Positions 54,055-64,000 are shown, numbered from the stretch's first letter. The stretch is 64,000 nucleotides of DNA from Clostridia bacterium (GCA_017469445.1 JAFUGK010000002.1:1-64000); one strand, 5' to 3'. Translations and numbers: made by a program. Notes: generated by a model from the sequence alone, not told the origin.

Positions 54055-57000
54055 GTGAATAGACCATTTAAAAATCAAGTAAAAAATGTATTAACAAAGT
54101 TTGTTGCAAGTTCATTAGTGGTAACATTAGGGTGTAGTAATTTCTTGCTTTGCGGAAATTATTTAGTAACTTATGCCGCAGAAAATAGAGCAGAACTTGA
54201 TAAGCAAACAGATGCAACACTTAACAAAAATGTTAAATTTGATGCATATTTCATAGAAGGTGGGAATAAAACGCATTACAAAATTGCAGATTTAAATACA
54301 GATATTCCTGAACTTGTTATGGCGACAAATGTTGAAAAAGAGGGATATTTGAAAAATGCAACAATAGACCTAAAAAATGAAGAAAATCAAAATGAATTGA
54401 ATTACACTGTAATAGACATCGAAGATAATAATGCAATAGTGCAAAGCGCCTCTGAAAATCAGCTCGTTTTAAGACAAATAAATGCAGGAAATAAACTAGA
54501 ATTTACAGCAAAGTTAGCAGCTGGACTTAAAAAAATAGATAACATAGAAAAATTAGATAGTATAAGTAAAATAACTCTAAAAGGCTTGTATGTAAATGGA
54601 CAAGGTGAAGAAACACCAATTGAAAAAGAAGTAAAAATAAATATGACCTGGAATGCACATTACGAAGCTATGATAAAGCAAACATTTACAAAATACATAC
54701 CAATGGAAAATGCAGAAGAAGGCAAGAATAAAACTTTAATATCAATGCAAGTAGAAACAGGATTACAAGAACAAAAATTCATGTTGCCAATTAAAGAAAC
54801 AAATGTAGAAATAAATGTCCCTATTATAAATAATGAAAAGCCAAAATCAGTAACAGTAAATGCAATATCACTTGAAGCAACAAATGGTCAAACATCAGAT
54901 AGCTTAAAATTTACAGAAGAGAATTGGAAATATGATGAGACTGAAGGAAAAATAAATATAAATGTAAAGAACGAAGATTTAAAATTTGGAAAAAACCTAG
55001 ATTCATATATTGTAAATTATGTATATTCAAATGAAGTATATAAATACCTATTAAATAATAAGGTAATAATTCAATCTAAATCAAATGTAAAAATAAAAAC
55101 ATTTACAGATGAAGAAATAGAAAAAGAAATTGCAGATGAAATTACATTAGAAGAAGCATTTGGAAAATTGATATCTTTGCAAGGCGAAAGTATTACACAA
55201 ACAATTTCAAAAGGAAAATTATATGCAAATATAAATAATCCACAATCTAATGATAATGTACAATATGAATATAAGTGGAACATAAATGTAGGATTTACAG
55301 ATGGACTAAATGGAATAGCTTTAAAAGAAACAAATGAAGTAATGGCAACATCAAATAATATGATAGGAACACTAACTGGTAAGACACAATACAGGCAAAT
55401 AACATTTAATTCTGCATCATTTGATGAATTGCTAGGAGAAGAAGGAACAGTATCTATATATGATAATAATGGAAACTTATTAGCATTAGTTGGAAAAGAT
55501 TCTAGAACAGATAGTAATGGAAACTATTTAGTAGATTTTCCAGATGGAATTGAAGAAATAGAAATAACAACAAGTAAACCTGTAAAAACAGGAAACTTAT
55601 CTATTAATATAAAGAAAGAAATAAAAAGTGATTTAGGATTTGCAAAATCACAAATAGATAATTTTGAAAAAATAATAGTAGTATCACAAGTAATACAAAT
55701 AGACGAAACTACAGGAGTTTCAACAGCAGTAGAAGAAAAAAATGTTGAGATAGCATTAGAAGCAACTGTAACAAAATCTAAAATAAGTATTAACAAGGAT
55801 AAATTATCAACACTTGTAAAAAATGAAAACATAGAAATGACAATAGAACTGGGAAATGATGATGAAACATCAGATTTTTATGTGGATCCTATATTTGAAA
55901 TAGAGTTACCAAAGGTAGTAGAAAATGTAGAAATAATAGATGCAAGAATATTATTTGATGATGTTTTAATATTAGATAAAGCAGAATTTGTTAAAGAAAA
56001 TGGAACACCAATTTTAAGAGTAGCATTAAAAGGTGTTCAAACAAAGTATAATATGGGATTAGCAACAAATGGAACAAATATATTATTAAGAACAAATATA
56101 TTTGTAAATAATTTAGCACCAAGCAGTGTAGATGAAATAAAAATGTATTATTATAACTCAAATACTAGAAATTATTTTAATGGAGTTCAAACATCAAGAG
56201 GAATAGGTGGACTAGCAACAACTAATATAGAATTTGTTGCACCAGTAGGTATGATAACAGTGAATGCAATGGAAAACTATGATGGAAATGGAAATTCTGC
56301 ATTAACTCTTCATCAAGGAAATGTAATAAACCTTGTAGAAACATATAAACCAGCAAGAATAATGAAAATGAATTTAATTACAATTAATAATACAGGAAAT
56401 ACATGTACAGATGTTGTAACAATAGGAAGAATTCCATTTGCAGGTAATAAAGATTTAGCAACAGGAGAAGAATTAGGCACAACAATAGATACATATTTAA
56501 GAAGCTATATAACATCAAGTGATTTACAAGGAGATGGAATAAAAGTATATTATAGTGAAAATGGTTTTGCAACAACAGCAGTAGCAGACGAGGCAAATGG
56601 ATGGACATTAGCACCAACTGATTTAAGCAAGGTAAAATCATTTATGATAGTACTTCAAGGATATGAAATGAAACAAGGAGATATGTTTACATTTTCATAT
56701 GAAATAGAATACCCAAGCAATGTTGGCTATAACAATTCAATAGCTTCAAATTATGGCGTTTACTACATAAACAATACACAAGTAGCATCTGTAAGTTCAT
56801 TTGCAAAATCAGATATAATTGGAATTACAACAGGAAGAGGGCCAGAACTTGAGGTAAACCAAAGGATAGAAGGAGTAAATGAAGAAGGAACAATAGAAGC
56901 ATTTCATATACTTAAATATATAATAGAAGTAAAAAATACAGGAACAGAATCTGCAACAAATGTAAAAATAGAGAATAAAATACCAAAATGGACTAGTTTG

Positions 57001-59490
57001 GTAAGAGCAACATCAGAAGGAACTATGCAATATTCAAATATGGAAGTATATGATTATACTAAAGATAATATGAATGAATGGAATGTTATTAAAAATCCTG
57101 ATCCTGAAGATTTAACAGATACACCAACAGTAGGATGGACAATACCAACAATACTTCCAGGGGAAACAATCGTAAGGGAAGTTTTAGTAGCAACAAGTAT
57201 GCCACCAGATGCGTATATGTATTATTATAACTATCCAGGATTTGTAGCAAGTGATGATGGAAAGTATTATATAACAACACAAAAGTATAATGCTGAAACA
57301 GATACAACATATCAAGAATATAACGAAATAACAGAAGTACCAGATATAGCTGTTCAAAATATTACATTAGTTAGTGCTGATAATATAAATGTAATATTAA
57401 AATCTTCTTCAGAAGAAGTAGAAGTAGAAAATAATGGTATAACAATTCAGGAATATGAGCAAATGGCTAATAAAAATGCAGTATTAGAAGAGGATAGATT
57501 AACATTTACTGTTGCATTAGCAAATACAACAGAAGAGGAAGTTAAAAACATAAAATTAAGCAAATATATACCAGAAGGATTAATTTTTATAAATGCAAAT
57601 AAGTATATCTATCCAGAAACAGAAGTTAATACAGATTATGGTTCAACAGAAGATTTTTTGGAGACGCTTACAGGGAATGAAGCAATAGACCGAGAAACAT
57701 TAGATAAATATAATGAATCAGTTACAGCCTCTTTAACTCAAAATAATAGTGATGCTTCAAATGTTGATTATTCGTCAATGTTTCCAACAACAGAGGCTAT
57801 AGGAGAATATAATGATAGTACAAGACAATATGAAGTAAAAATAGATAGTCTACCTTCTGGAAAGTCTATTACTATTGCTATAGTATTAAAAGTTGATTAT
57901 TTTGAGACAGGAATATACGAAAGATATATAAAAACGAATTCAAAATACGAATTAGAAGATGGAACAACAGGAGAAACAACACCGATTGAATTTACAGTAA
58001 TAAAACCACATTATACAGTAAAACAAGAAGTATCTAATAACAATTCAATATTAAGTGCGGGAGATAAAGTTACAATTACATATACTGTAGAAAATGTAGG
58101 AAAGACAACAATTGGAGGGCTAAGATTAAAATTAAATATCCCAGATGAATTTCACTTCTATAATGCAAAATATACTGTAACAATGGAATCTTCTGAAGGT
58201 AATATGGAAACAGAAAATAGTGTAGACTATTTAGTAGATGGAGAGCTAACTGTAACTCTTATAATACCCGAAGGATTAACAAGTGTAATAAAAGTAGAAA
58301 TAGAAGCACAAGAGGTTACTGAGGATACAGCAGTTTTTATATCAGGGGAGTTTACTGGAGAAAAGTATGAAACAACATTTTTGGATTTAATAACATATAC
58401 AATTGAAAAATCTCCAAATGCCTCTACTAATAGCGGAACAACACCAAAACCAAGTGATGGTAATACAAATACAGGTGAAGTAAGTAAGTATTATAAAATT
58501 GGTGGAATGGTTTGGGTAGATGAAAATGAAGATGGAAAGAAAGACGATAACGAAAAACTACTTCCAAATATACAAGTTGGTGTATATAACGAAAGAAATG
58601 AAGAAGTAATAAATACAGTAACAGATGAAATGGGAAGGTATTTATTAACTAATTTATCTGAAGGAAAATATTTTGTAATATTTAAATATGATGAAAAAAT
58701 ATATGGAACAACAATTTATGAAACACCAAATACACCAGAGTTGTATAATTCAAATGCTATTGAAAAAGAAATAATAGAAAATGGACAAACATTTAAAGCA
58801 GCTGTAACAGATACTATAGATTTAAACCAAACACTATCAGATGTGAACTTAGGATTGATAGAAAAATCTAAATTTGATTTAAAATTAGAAAAATATATAA
58901 CAAAAATTACTGTTCAAAATGGACAGGGAGTGAAAGAATATAATTTTGATAATTCTAAACTTGCAAAAGTAGAAGTACCTGCTAGTCAAATAGCTAAAAC
59001 TACAGCTGTTATAGAATATACAATAAAAGTAACAAACGAAGGCAATATACCAGGTTATGCAAAAAACATTGTAGATTATAAATTGGCAGAATTAAACTTT
59101 AATTCTGGATTAAATAACGAATGGTATGCAGGAAATGATGGAAATGTTTATACAACAACATTACAAAACACATTAATAAATCCAGGTGAAAGCAAAGAGG
59201 TAAAACTTGTATTAACAAAAAGCATGAATTCAAATAATGTAGGCTTTACAAACAATGTTGCAGAAATATATGAAGCATATAACGAATATGGACTAGACGA
59301 TAAAAACTCAACACCAGCAAATAATGCACAAGGTGAAAACGATAGAAGCTCTGCAGATAGTGCAATAATAGTAAAAACTGGTGAGCAAGCTATATATATA
59401 GTACTTGCAATAATAGTGCTTTTAATAATAATTACAGGTGTAGCAACAATTAAAAAAATTACAGGGGGGAGGGAAAAAATAATTAAATGA
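54055..59490 (+). CDS. A3: giant DUF11-repeat / SdrD-B surface protein
   Basis: 1811 residues, GTG start at 54055 with AAAGGGG 8 bases upstream. Signal-peptide-like helix about 14-38 (KFVASSLVVTLGCSNFLLCG). The N-terminal domains match A2 (NVKFDAYFIEGG; EKEGYLKNATIDLKNEENQN). The family signature GRIPFAGNKDLATGEELGTT and ITTGRGPELEV lie in the middle; several DUF11-like repeats follow. An SdrD B domain at about 1479-1580 has the classic calcium loop DENEDGKKDDNE. The last domain has NEWYAGNDGN and NPGESKEVKL. The protein ends with SADSAIIVKTGEQ, a helix at about 1779-1799 and a basic tail. Its TGA stop overlaps the ATG of C1, so the two are translated together. Role inferred as in A1 and A2. 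Confidence 0.87.
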   Translation: MNRPFKNQVKNVLTKFVASSLVVTLGCSNFLLCGNYLVTYAAENRAELDKQTDATLNKNVKFDAYFIEGGNKTHYKIADLNTDIPELVMATNVEKEGYLKNATIDLKNEENQNELNYTVIDIEDNNAIVQSASENQLVLRQINAGNKLEFTAKLAAGLKKIDNIEKLDSISKITLKGLYVNGQGEETPIEKEVKINMTWNAHYEAMIKQTFTKYIPMENAEEGKNKTLISMQVETGLQEQKFMLPIKETNVEINVPIINNEKPKSVTVNAISLEATNGQTSDSLKFTEENWKYDETEGKININVKNEDLKFGKNLDSYIVNYVYSNEVYKYLLNNKVIIQSKSNVKIKTFTDEEIEKEIADEITLEEAFGKLISLQGESITQTISKGKLYANINNPQSNDNVQYEYKWNINVGFTDGLNGIALKETNEVMATSNNMIGTLTGKTQYRQITFNSASFDELLGEEGTVSIYDNNGNLLALVGKDSRTDSNGNYLVDFPDGIEEIEITTSKPVKTGNLSINIKKEIKSDLGFAKSQIDNFEKIIVVSQVIQIDETTGVSTAVEEKNVEIALEATVTKSKISINKDKLSTLVKNENIEMTIELGNDDETSDFYVDPIFEIELPKVVENVEIIDARILFDDVLILDKAEFVKENGTPILRVALKGVQTKYNMGLATNGTNILLRTNIFVNNLAPSSVDEIKMYYYNSNTRNYFNGVQTSRGIGGLATTNIEFVAPVGMITVNAMENYDGNGNSALTLHQGNVINLVETYKPARIMKMNLITINNTGNTCTDVVTIGRIPFAGNKDLATGEELGTTIDTYLRSYITSSDLQGDGIKVYYSENGFATTAVADEANGWTLAPTDLSKVKSFMIVLQGYEMKQGDMFTFSYEIEYPSNVGYNNSIASNYGVYYINNTQVASVSSFAKSDIIGITTGRGPELEVNQRIEGVNEEGTIEAFHILKYIIEVKNTGTESATNVKIENKIPKWTSLVRATSEGTMQYSNMEVYDYTKDNMNEWNVIKNPDPEDLTDTPTVGWTIPTILPGETIVREVLVATSMPPDAYMYYYNYPGFVASDDGKYYITTQKYNAETDTTYQEYNEITEVPDIAVQNITLVSADNINVILKSSSEEVEVENNGITIQEYEQMANKNAVLEEDRLTFTVALANTTEEEVKNIKLSKYIPEGLIFINANKYIYPETEVNTDYGSTEDFLETLTGNEAIDRETLDKYNESVTASLTQNNSDASNVDYSSMFPTTEAIGEYNDSTRQYEVKIDSLPSGKSITIAIVLKVDYFETGIYERYIKTNSKYELEDGTTGETTPIEFTVIKPHYTVKQEVSNNNSILSAGDKVTITYTVENVGKTTIGGLRLKLNIPDEFHFYNAKYTVTMESSEGNMETENSVDYLVDGELTVTLIIPEGLTSVIKVEIEAQEVTEDTAVFISGEFTGEKYETTFLDLITYTIEKSPNASTNSGTTPKPSDGNTNTGEVSKYYKIGGMVWVDENEDGKKDDNEKLLPNIQVGVYNERNEEVINTVTDEMGRYLLTNLSEGKYFVIFKYDEKIYGTTIYETPNTPELYNSNAIEKEIIENGQTFKAAVTDTIDLNQTLSDVNLGLIEKSKFDLKLEKYITKITVQNGQGVKEYNFDNSKLAKVEVPASQIAKTTAVIEYTIKVTNEGNIPGYAKNIVDYKLAELNFNSGLNNEWYAGNDGNVYTTTLQNTLINPGESKEVKLVLTKSMNSNNVGFTNNVAEIYEAYNEYGLDDKNSTPANNAQGENDRSSADSAIIVKTGEQAIYIVLAIIVLLIIITGVATIKKITGGREKIIK

Positions 59491-62400
59491 TAAAAAACAA
59501 AGTAATTTCTATTTTTCAAAAAATGTTAATATCTTTATTAATAATAGTTTTACTTATGCCATCAGTGTATTCTTTGGCTGTAACACCAGTTACATCATCA
59601 GTTAAAACCACAGGGACGAGTTCAGGAGATACTTTAGTAAATGATGATACTAAAAAAGACAATAAATTTGCAGACAAGAATGAGCAAGAACTAAGTGATA
59701 AAATCAGAATAAGATGGGATGACAAATGCCAAATATTTGTAAATGGTGCAAGTTACATATATTCATATGACTGGAAAAAAGGTGCAGATGGCTTTAAAGC
59801 ATCTTTTATAAGAATATGGACAGAAACCATGGGAGAAAAGCCAAGCGATGAGATTGTAAACCAGCAATTACAAATATGGGAACAAAATGTAAAAAATTCT
59901 TGTAAGAGCGCTGCACAAAGGGCATTAGAAGGAATGGTTGGAGAAAAAGATGCAGATATACTAGTAGCAAAGTGTAAGGAATTTGTAAAAGCAAGTGGAA
60001 AAAAGGCAGAAAACGCTATAGATGAATTTTGCGATAAAATAATGGATAATATAACAAGCCCTATTTTTACAGCTATTAGCAACCACATAGACGATTCTAT
60101 ACCAATTGTTGGAAGTTTGATAGGAGATATTGGTAAAAAATATATTACAAAACAAACAGGCTGGCAAAAAAAGATGTCAGATGAAATAAAAAGAACAGTA
60201 GGTATAAAAGTTGAAGAAGATGCAGAAAAGAAAATACCAGAAAAAATAGATTGGGGATATGAAGTGCTAGATTCAGCATTTAATGCTATGGGATCATATA
60301 CAACCAAATTAACAAATGACATTATAGATCAGGCTTTTGAGAAATTATTTGAAAAATTTGGAGTAAAAGGAAACAAGATAGCAGGAACATTAGCTGATAT
60401 AGCAACAGATTTTTTAAAGCCACGTATAACAGGTGCTTTTGATGAGCTAAAAACAAGTATTATAGATAAAAACTATGGACTTCCTGAATTTAAGAGAATA
60501 ATAAACAAAGCAACAGACGGAAAAATGTCAACAGCAGATGTCAGAAAAATGGTCGAAGATAATACAAAAATTAGTCAAGAGTATAAAGACCAAGTATTAG
60601 ATATGCTAGATAAAACAAATAAAAAAGAGTTTACAAGTGCGGAATTTGAAAAAGATGTACAATATAAATTTAATGAAACAGAAGTAGCTAAAGAACTTGA
60701 AAAGCAACAACAAAAAGCGCTAGAAAAAAGTAGAAAAGATTGTGAAAACGCTGAAAAAGAAATAAAGAATGAGGCAAAGAAGGCTGTTGATAAGAAAATA
60801 TCAGGGAATAGTGATATCCTTAAGCAAAAATTAGCTGATGCAGTAGGGAGTTTAGCAGGAGCTATTGCAAGCGAATTATATGGGAAATTAACAAATAAGT
60901 TAATGCAGACAGCTCAAAATTGGGGTGGAATTGGAGGTAGACTAGCAAGCTCTATCATTAATATAGGAGGACAAATAACAAGCCAATTTGTTAGTAAGCT
61001 TGTATCTGGTACAATTATGGGTAAAGATGGACTTAAAGAAGGATTGAGTGGAATAGGTGGCAAAGATTTTTGGCAGAATATTGGAGTACAAATTGCTGCA
61101 AATGTACTATTTGGAGATGCTTTATCTAAAATATCAGAATTCTATTTGTCAACAGTAGGTGGGCTTCCTTTTGCAACATTAACATATGAAGATTATTCAG
61201 AATTAAGATATGTTTTTATGGTAAAAGGAGGAAAGAAACTTGCAAATGCGACTTGGACATCAGCTGTTAGACAAAGTTGGATAGGAGCGGCAAGATCTCT
61301 TGCTATGAAAGATGTAGGCACTTTTGGAATGGCAGAAGTTGGAAGAGGCTATGCGATAGATCAATTTGTACCTACAGCAGATATAGTTACAGAATCAACA
61401 TTAGGAGCTATTAAAGAAGGATTAAAGAATATTCCATTTTTAAGATATATTACAATTGGAGTTCCAGTTATAATGGAATTAGCTACTACATTACAAAATT
61501 TAGTAATGCCTACATCAGCAGTGGTTTTCCTTCCTGGAAGTGGGGCTAATGCAGATGCAAGCTATATCTTAAACGAAATGGGAGCAAATGGGGGAAATGG
61601 AGATAGTTATGTGCAAAGAGCATTTTCTGCAAGCTCATGGGCATTAGGAAAAGGGATGCTTTTTACTCCTTCATTTCAATCAGCAGCATTAACTGTGGAA
61701 GCATATAAATTTATGGATTTTACTATGGATTCAGAAGCAGCAGGAGGATTTAAGAATGCAATAAAAGATTTAACAACAGTTGCAAGAGCAAGATATGATA
61801 ATATGCAAGGCATGTTTACATTAGGACCATTTAAAGTAGACTATATTCGTGCATATGGATATACAAATGGAGTACGTCCTAAGGCAGAATTTGGATATAT
61901 TACAGGTATAGAAATATTTGATCAAGATGGAAACATAATTCCAAGAAATTCATGGATGTTATCATATACAGAAGATGGTAATTATAATCATGCTACAAGA
62001 AAAGGTGATGAAGATTATTATTATCCATACCCAAAAGAAGAATTTTATATTATACTAAGTCAGGGTATGAATGAAGAAGTAACAAGTGTAAGTAGAATAG
62101 AAATAAGTTATAAAGAATTACAGTCTACAACTGTAGCAACATCATTAGATGATTTGTATACAGGAGTAAATGTACTTCAATTTATAAAAGCCTTTAAGAA
62201 ATTTAAAATACTAATGTTTATTTCATCATTTATTAGAATTCCAATACCATTTATGGGATCTGGAGATATGCTAACAGTATTATTAACAAAAAGATTTTTT
62301 GTAAATCATTTACAAACAATAAATTTACATAAGAAGAACGCTGGCGTGCCAGGATACGAAACAGCAGAATATACTACAACAAGTAGTGTAAAAACAACAG

Positions 62401-64000
62401 GAATACAAAATGTACAAGTATTAACAGGTGACAAGTTAAATGTAGCTTTGCAAGTATCGTTTGAAAATATGCAAAATATGCTAAATGCAGATAAAGAAGA
62501 AAGAATAAAAGCTTTAGAAGAACAGAAGAAAGTTGTAGGAGAGGAACTTGCAGCTTCAGTTACTTCAAAATTAGAAGCAGCAGGTGTCAAAGATCCAAAT
62601 TTGATTAAGCAGACAATTGCCGAAAGCCAAGCTAAATATTTTGCAGAAATAGATAGCAAAATAACAGTAATCCAAAATAGTAAATTCCAAACCTTATCTG
62701 AAAAAGCTAAACATATGTCTATGGAAACATTAATTGCAGCACAAAAATCTATAGGAAATACTAGTGCATATTTACAAGGAGCAGGATTTATAGCAACAGC
62801 AATAGGAAATGATAGTATTGCTAAAGGTTTAAATATTGCAGCTCAACTTGCTGATACAAGAAAAAGTTTTGTGGGAAAAGCAGCAGGGATATATACAATA
62901 GTATCTAAAGATCCAAATGCTAAAAAATGGGGAGAATTTATAAGTAATGTAGATTTAATAATTAGAGATGATAAATTAAGAGACAACCAAAAAGTAGTTC
63001 AAATACTAAATGAATCTACTACTATGATAAACAACAAAACATTTAAAAAAGTAGTAAATGAAGCAAGTACATTATTAAGATATGCAGAATATGGTGAACA
63101 AGTATATAGGTTGTTCATGGCAAATAAAGATAAAGAAATGACAGCAGAAGAAAAAATAGCATGGCTACAAGCAGAATATAAAGATGCTAAATTTATGAAT
63201 GATGGCAGTGCTAACAGAGACGAAATATTTAAGCAAATGAAAGAAAAATATCCTAAACTTTCAGATGAGGAGTTAAACCAAAAAGTAAATGAGCAAATAT
63301 CTAAAAATCAAAATAATATTACAGGAATAATAGCTGATATTATAAGTACAGAAAATAGGCTAGAAAGTTTAAGTAAAAATTCTGGAAGAAATGGAACAAT
63401 TGTAGAAGATTTCCTAGGTCAAGCTGTAAAGATGGTGGATACTGTTGATAAAGGGGAAAAAATATATGATATTGCTACAAATAAGAAAATGAGTGAAAGA
63501 GAAAAATTAAAGGCAGTAGCTAATATTGTAAAAAATAGTTCAGAAAAAGGATCAACAGAATATATAGTATCTAGAGCGTTAGAGGATGCAGCAGATTTAA
63601 CTAAAGATTTCCCAGAAGTGGTTGCATTACTTTATGAGAACTGTGGAAAAGAAATGACTAAAGAAGAACAAGAAGCATTTTTAAAGAAAAAATATCCTAA
63701 CAAGAGTAATGCTGAAATAAATGCCATAATATCATCAGCTAATAATTTAAAAGAGCATAATGGATTTAAAAATGGAAGTTTAACACAACAAGCACTTGGA
63801 AATATAATGGATATGTATAACTTAGTAGATAAAACAGAAAAAACAGCTGAAAAACTAGAAAATGTAATAGACAATAGAAAAGAAGTAGCATTTTTATTAG
63901 CAAAAGACTTAAAAACTGATAAAGAAAAAGAGACAGCACTAAAGGAAAAATATAAAAATCTTACTGATGCACAAATAAAATCTATAATTCAGTCAGAAAA
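59487..64000 (+). CDS. C1: giant secreted protein of unknown family, 5' part (runs off window)
   Basis: ATG 59487 overlaps the A3 stop (ATGA). The frame is open for 1504 codons to the window end. A signal peptide is clear (about 1-31, LISLLIIVLLMPSVYSLA). Then: WDDKCQIFVNGASYIYSYDW near residue 77-97; a long helical part (about 100-460) with coiled-coil-like KQQQKALEKSRKDCENAEKE; a Gly/Ala-rich, partly hydrophobic region (about 480-760, e.g. GGIGGRLASSIINIGGQITS) that could insert in or lie on a membrane; a beta-rich domain about 785-890 (FTLGPFKVDYIRAYGYTNGV); then helical repeats. KEKYPKLSDEELNQKV (about 1251), KKKYPNKSNAEINAII (about 1400) and KEKYKNLTDAQIKSII (about 1486) are copies of one module. 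I do not recognise a known family. A secreted partner of A3 is inferred. Confidence 0.85.
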   Translation, partial: MIKNKVISIFQKMLISLLIIVLLMPSVYSLAVTPVTSSVKTTGTSSGDTLVNDDTKKDNKFADKNEQELSDKIRIRWDDKCQIFVNGASYIYSYDWKKGADGFKASFIRIWTETMGEKPSDEIVNQQLQIWEQNVKNSCKSAAQRALEGMVGEKDADILVAKCKEFVKASGKKAENAIDEFCDKIMDNITSPIFTAISNHIDDSIPIVGSLIGDIGKKYITKQTGWQKKMSDEIKRTVGIKVEEDAEKKIPEKIDWGYEVLDSAFNAMGSYTTKLTNDIIDQAFEKLFEKFGVKGNKIAGTLADIATDFLKPRITGAFDELKTSIIDKNYGLPEFKRIINKATDGKMSTADVRKMVEDNTKISQEYKDQVLDMLDKTNKKEFTSAEFEKDVQYKFNETEVAKELEKQQQKALEKSRKDCENAEKEIKNEAKKAVDKKISGNSDILKQKLADAVGSLAGAIASELYGKLTNKLMQTAQNWGGIGGRLASSIINIGGQITSQFVSKLVSGTIMGKDGLKEGLSGIGGKDFWQNIGVQIAANVLFGDALSKISEFYLSTVGGLPFATLTYEDYSELRYVFMVKGGKKLANATWTSAVRQSWIGAARSLAMKDVGTFGMAEVGRGYAIDQFVPTADIVTESTLGAIKEGLKNIPFLRYITIGVPVIMELATTLQNLVMPTSAVVFLPGSGANADASYILNEMGANGGNGDSYVQRAFSASSWALGKGMLFTPSFQSAALTVEAYKFMDFTMDSEAAGGFKNAIKDLTTVARARYDNMQGMFTLGPFKVDYIRAYGYTNGVRPKAEFGYITGIEIFDQDGNIIPRNSWMLSYTEDGNYNHATRKGDEDYYYPYPKEEFYIILSQGMNEEVTSVSRIEISYKELQSTTVATSLDDLYTGVNVLQFIKAFKKFKILMFISSFIRIPIPFMGSGDMLTVLLTKRFFVNHLQTINLHKKNAGVPGYETAEYTTTSSVKTTGIQNVQVLTGDKLNVALQVSFENMQNMLNADKEERIKALEEQKKVVGEELAASVTSKLEAAGVKDPNLIKQTIAESQAKYFAEIDSKITVIQNSKFQTLSEKAKHMSMETLIAAQKSIGNTSAYLQGAGFIATAIGNDSIAKGLNIAAQLADTRKSFVGKAAGIYTIVSKDPNAKKWGEFISNVDLIIRDDKLRDNQKVVQILNESTTMINNKTFKKVVNEASTLLRYAEYGEQVYRLFMANKDKEMTAEEKIAWLQAEYKDAKFMNDGSANRDEIFKQMKEKYPKLSDEELNQKVNEQISKNQNNITGIIADIISTENRLESLSKNSGRNGTIVEDFLGQAVKMVDTVDKGEKIYDIATNKKMSEREKLKAVANIVKNSSEKGSTEYIVSRALEDAADLTKDFPEVVALLYENCGKEMTKEEQEAFLKKKYPNKSNAEINAIISSANNLKEHNGFKNGSLTQQALGNIMDMYNLVDKTEKTAEKLENVIDNRKEVAFLLAKDLKTDKEKETALKEKYKNLTDAQIKSIIQSE

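Overview
The window is AT-rich DNA (about 30% G+C by eye) from an endospore-forming member of the Firmicutes, most likely an uncultured gut-type Clostridia. This rests on SpoIIE, SleB-YpeB, a VirD4-like protein of clostridial type, a fused 2-hydroxyacyl-CoA dehydratase activase, Shine-Dalgarno sites close to AGGAGG, and housekeeping genes of clostridial flavour. No rRNA, tRNA or CRISPR array was seen.

Three loci of giant surface proteins dominate. Locus 1 (1-16872) holds the 3' end of a vWA/SdrD-B protein (B1, cut by the left edge), a frameshifted DUF4364 gene, a DUF11-repeat protein (A1) and a second vWA protein (B2, about 2447 residues) starting 2 bases after the A1 stop. Locus 2 (32787-37757) is a lone A-type protein (A2). 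Locus 3 (54055-64000) is a third A-type protein (A3) overlapping by 4 bases a giant secreted protein (C1) that runs off the right edge. A-type proteins share a signal peptide, DUF11-like repeats, one calcium-type SdrD B domain and a C-terminal membrane helix. B-type proteins carry vWA domains with complete MIDAS residues, and B2 also has a possible Cys-Gln thioester domain. None has LPXTG.

Between these loci lies an ordinary core genome: coiled-coil protein, diacylglycerol glycosyltransferase, sleB-ypeB, murF, ddl, yqeK, a DnaJ-like protein, two unknowns plus VirD4 under a consensus promoter, the activase, spoIIE, acyl-ACP thioesterase, a WG-repeat protein, acpS, tatD, lemA-htpX, htrA, a prepilin-like protein, rnhB, pyrimidine-nucleoside phosphorylase and a cluster of three small unknown genes.

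The intergenic DNA is unusually structured. There are (i) long perfect GGGGAC-core palindromes directly after stop codons, (ii) a six-copy hairpin family whose stems change in a compensatory way between copies, (iii) two copies of that family with a GGGGAC hairpin nested inside, in inverted orientation around the phosphorylase region, (iv) a two-copy element placed just before start codons, and (v) two candidate structured RNAs (23336-23655 and 53124-53294). The second RNA has G-U pairs that favour the + strand and a TATAAT box just upstream.
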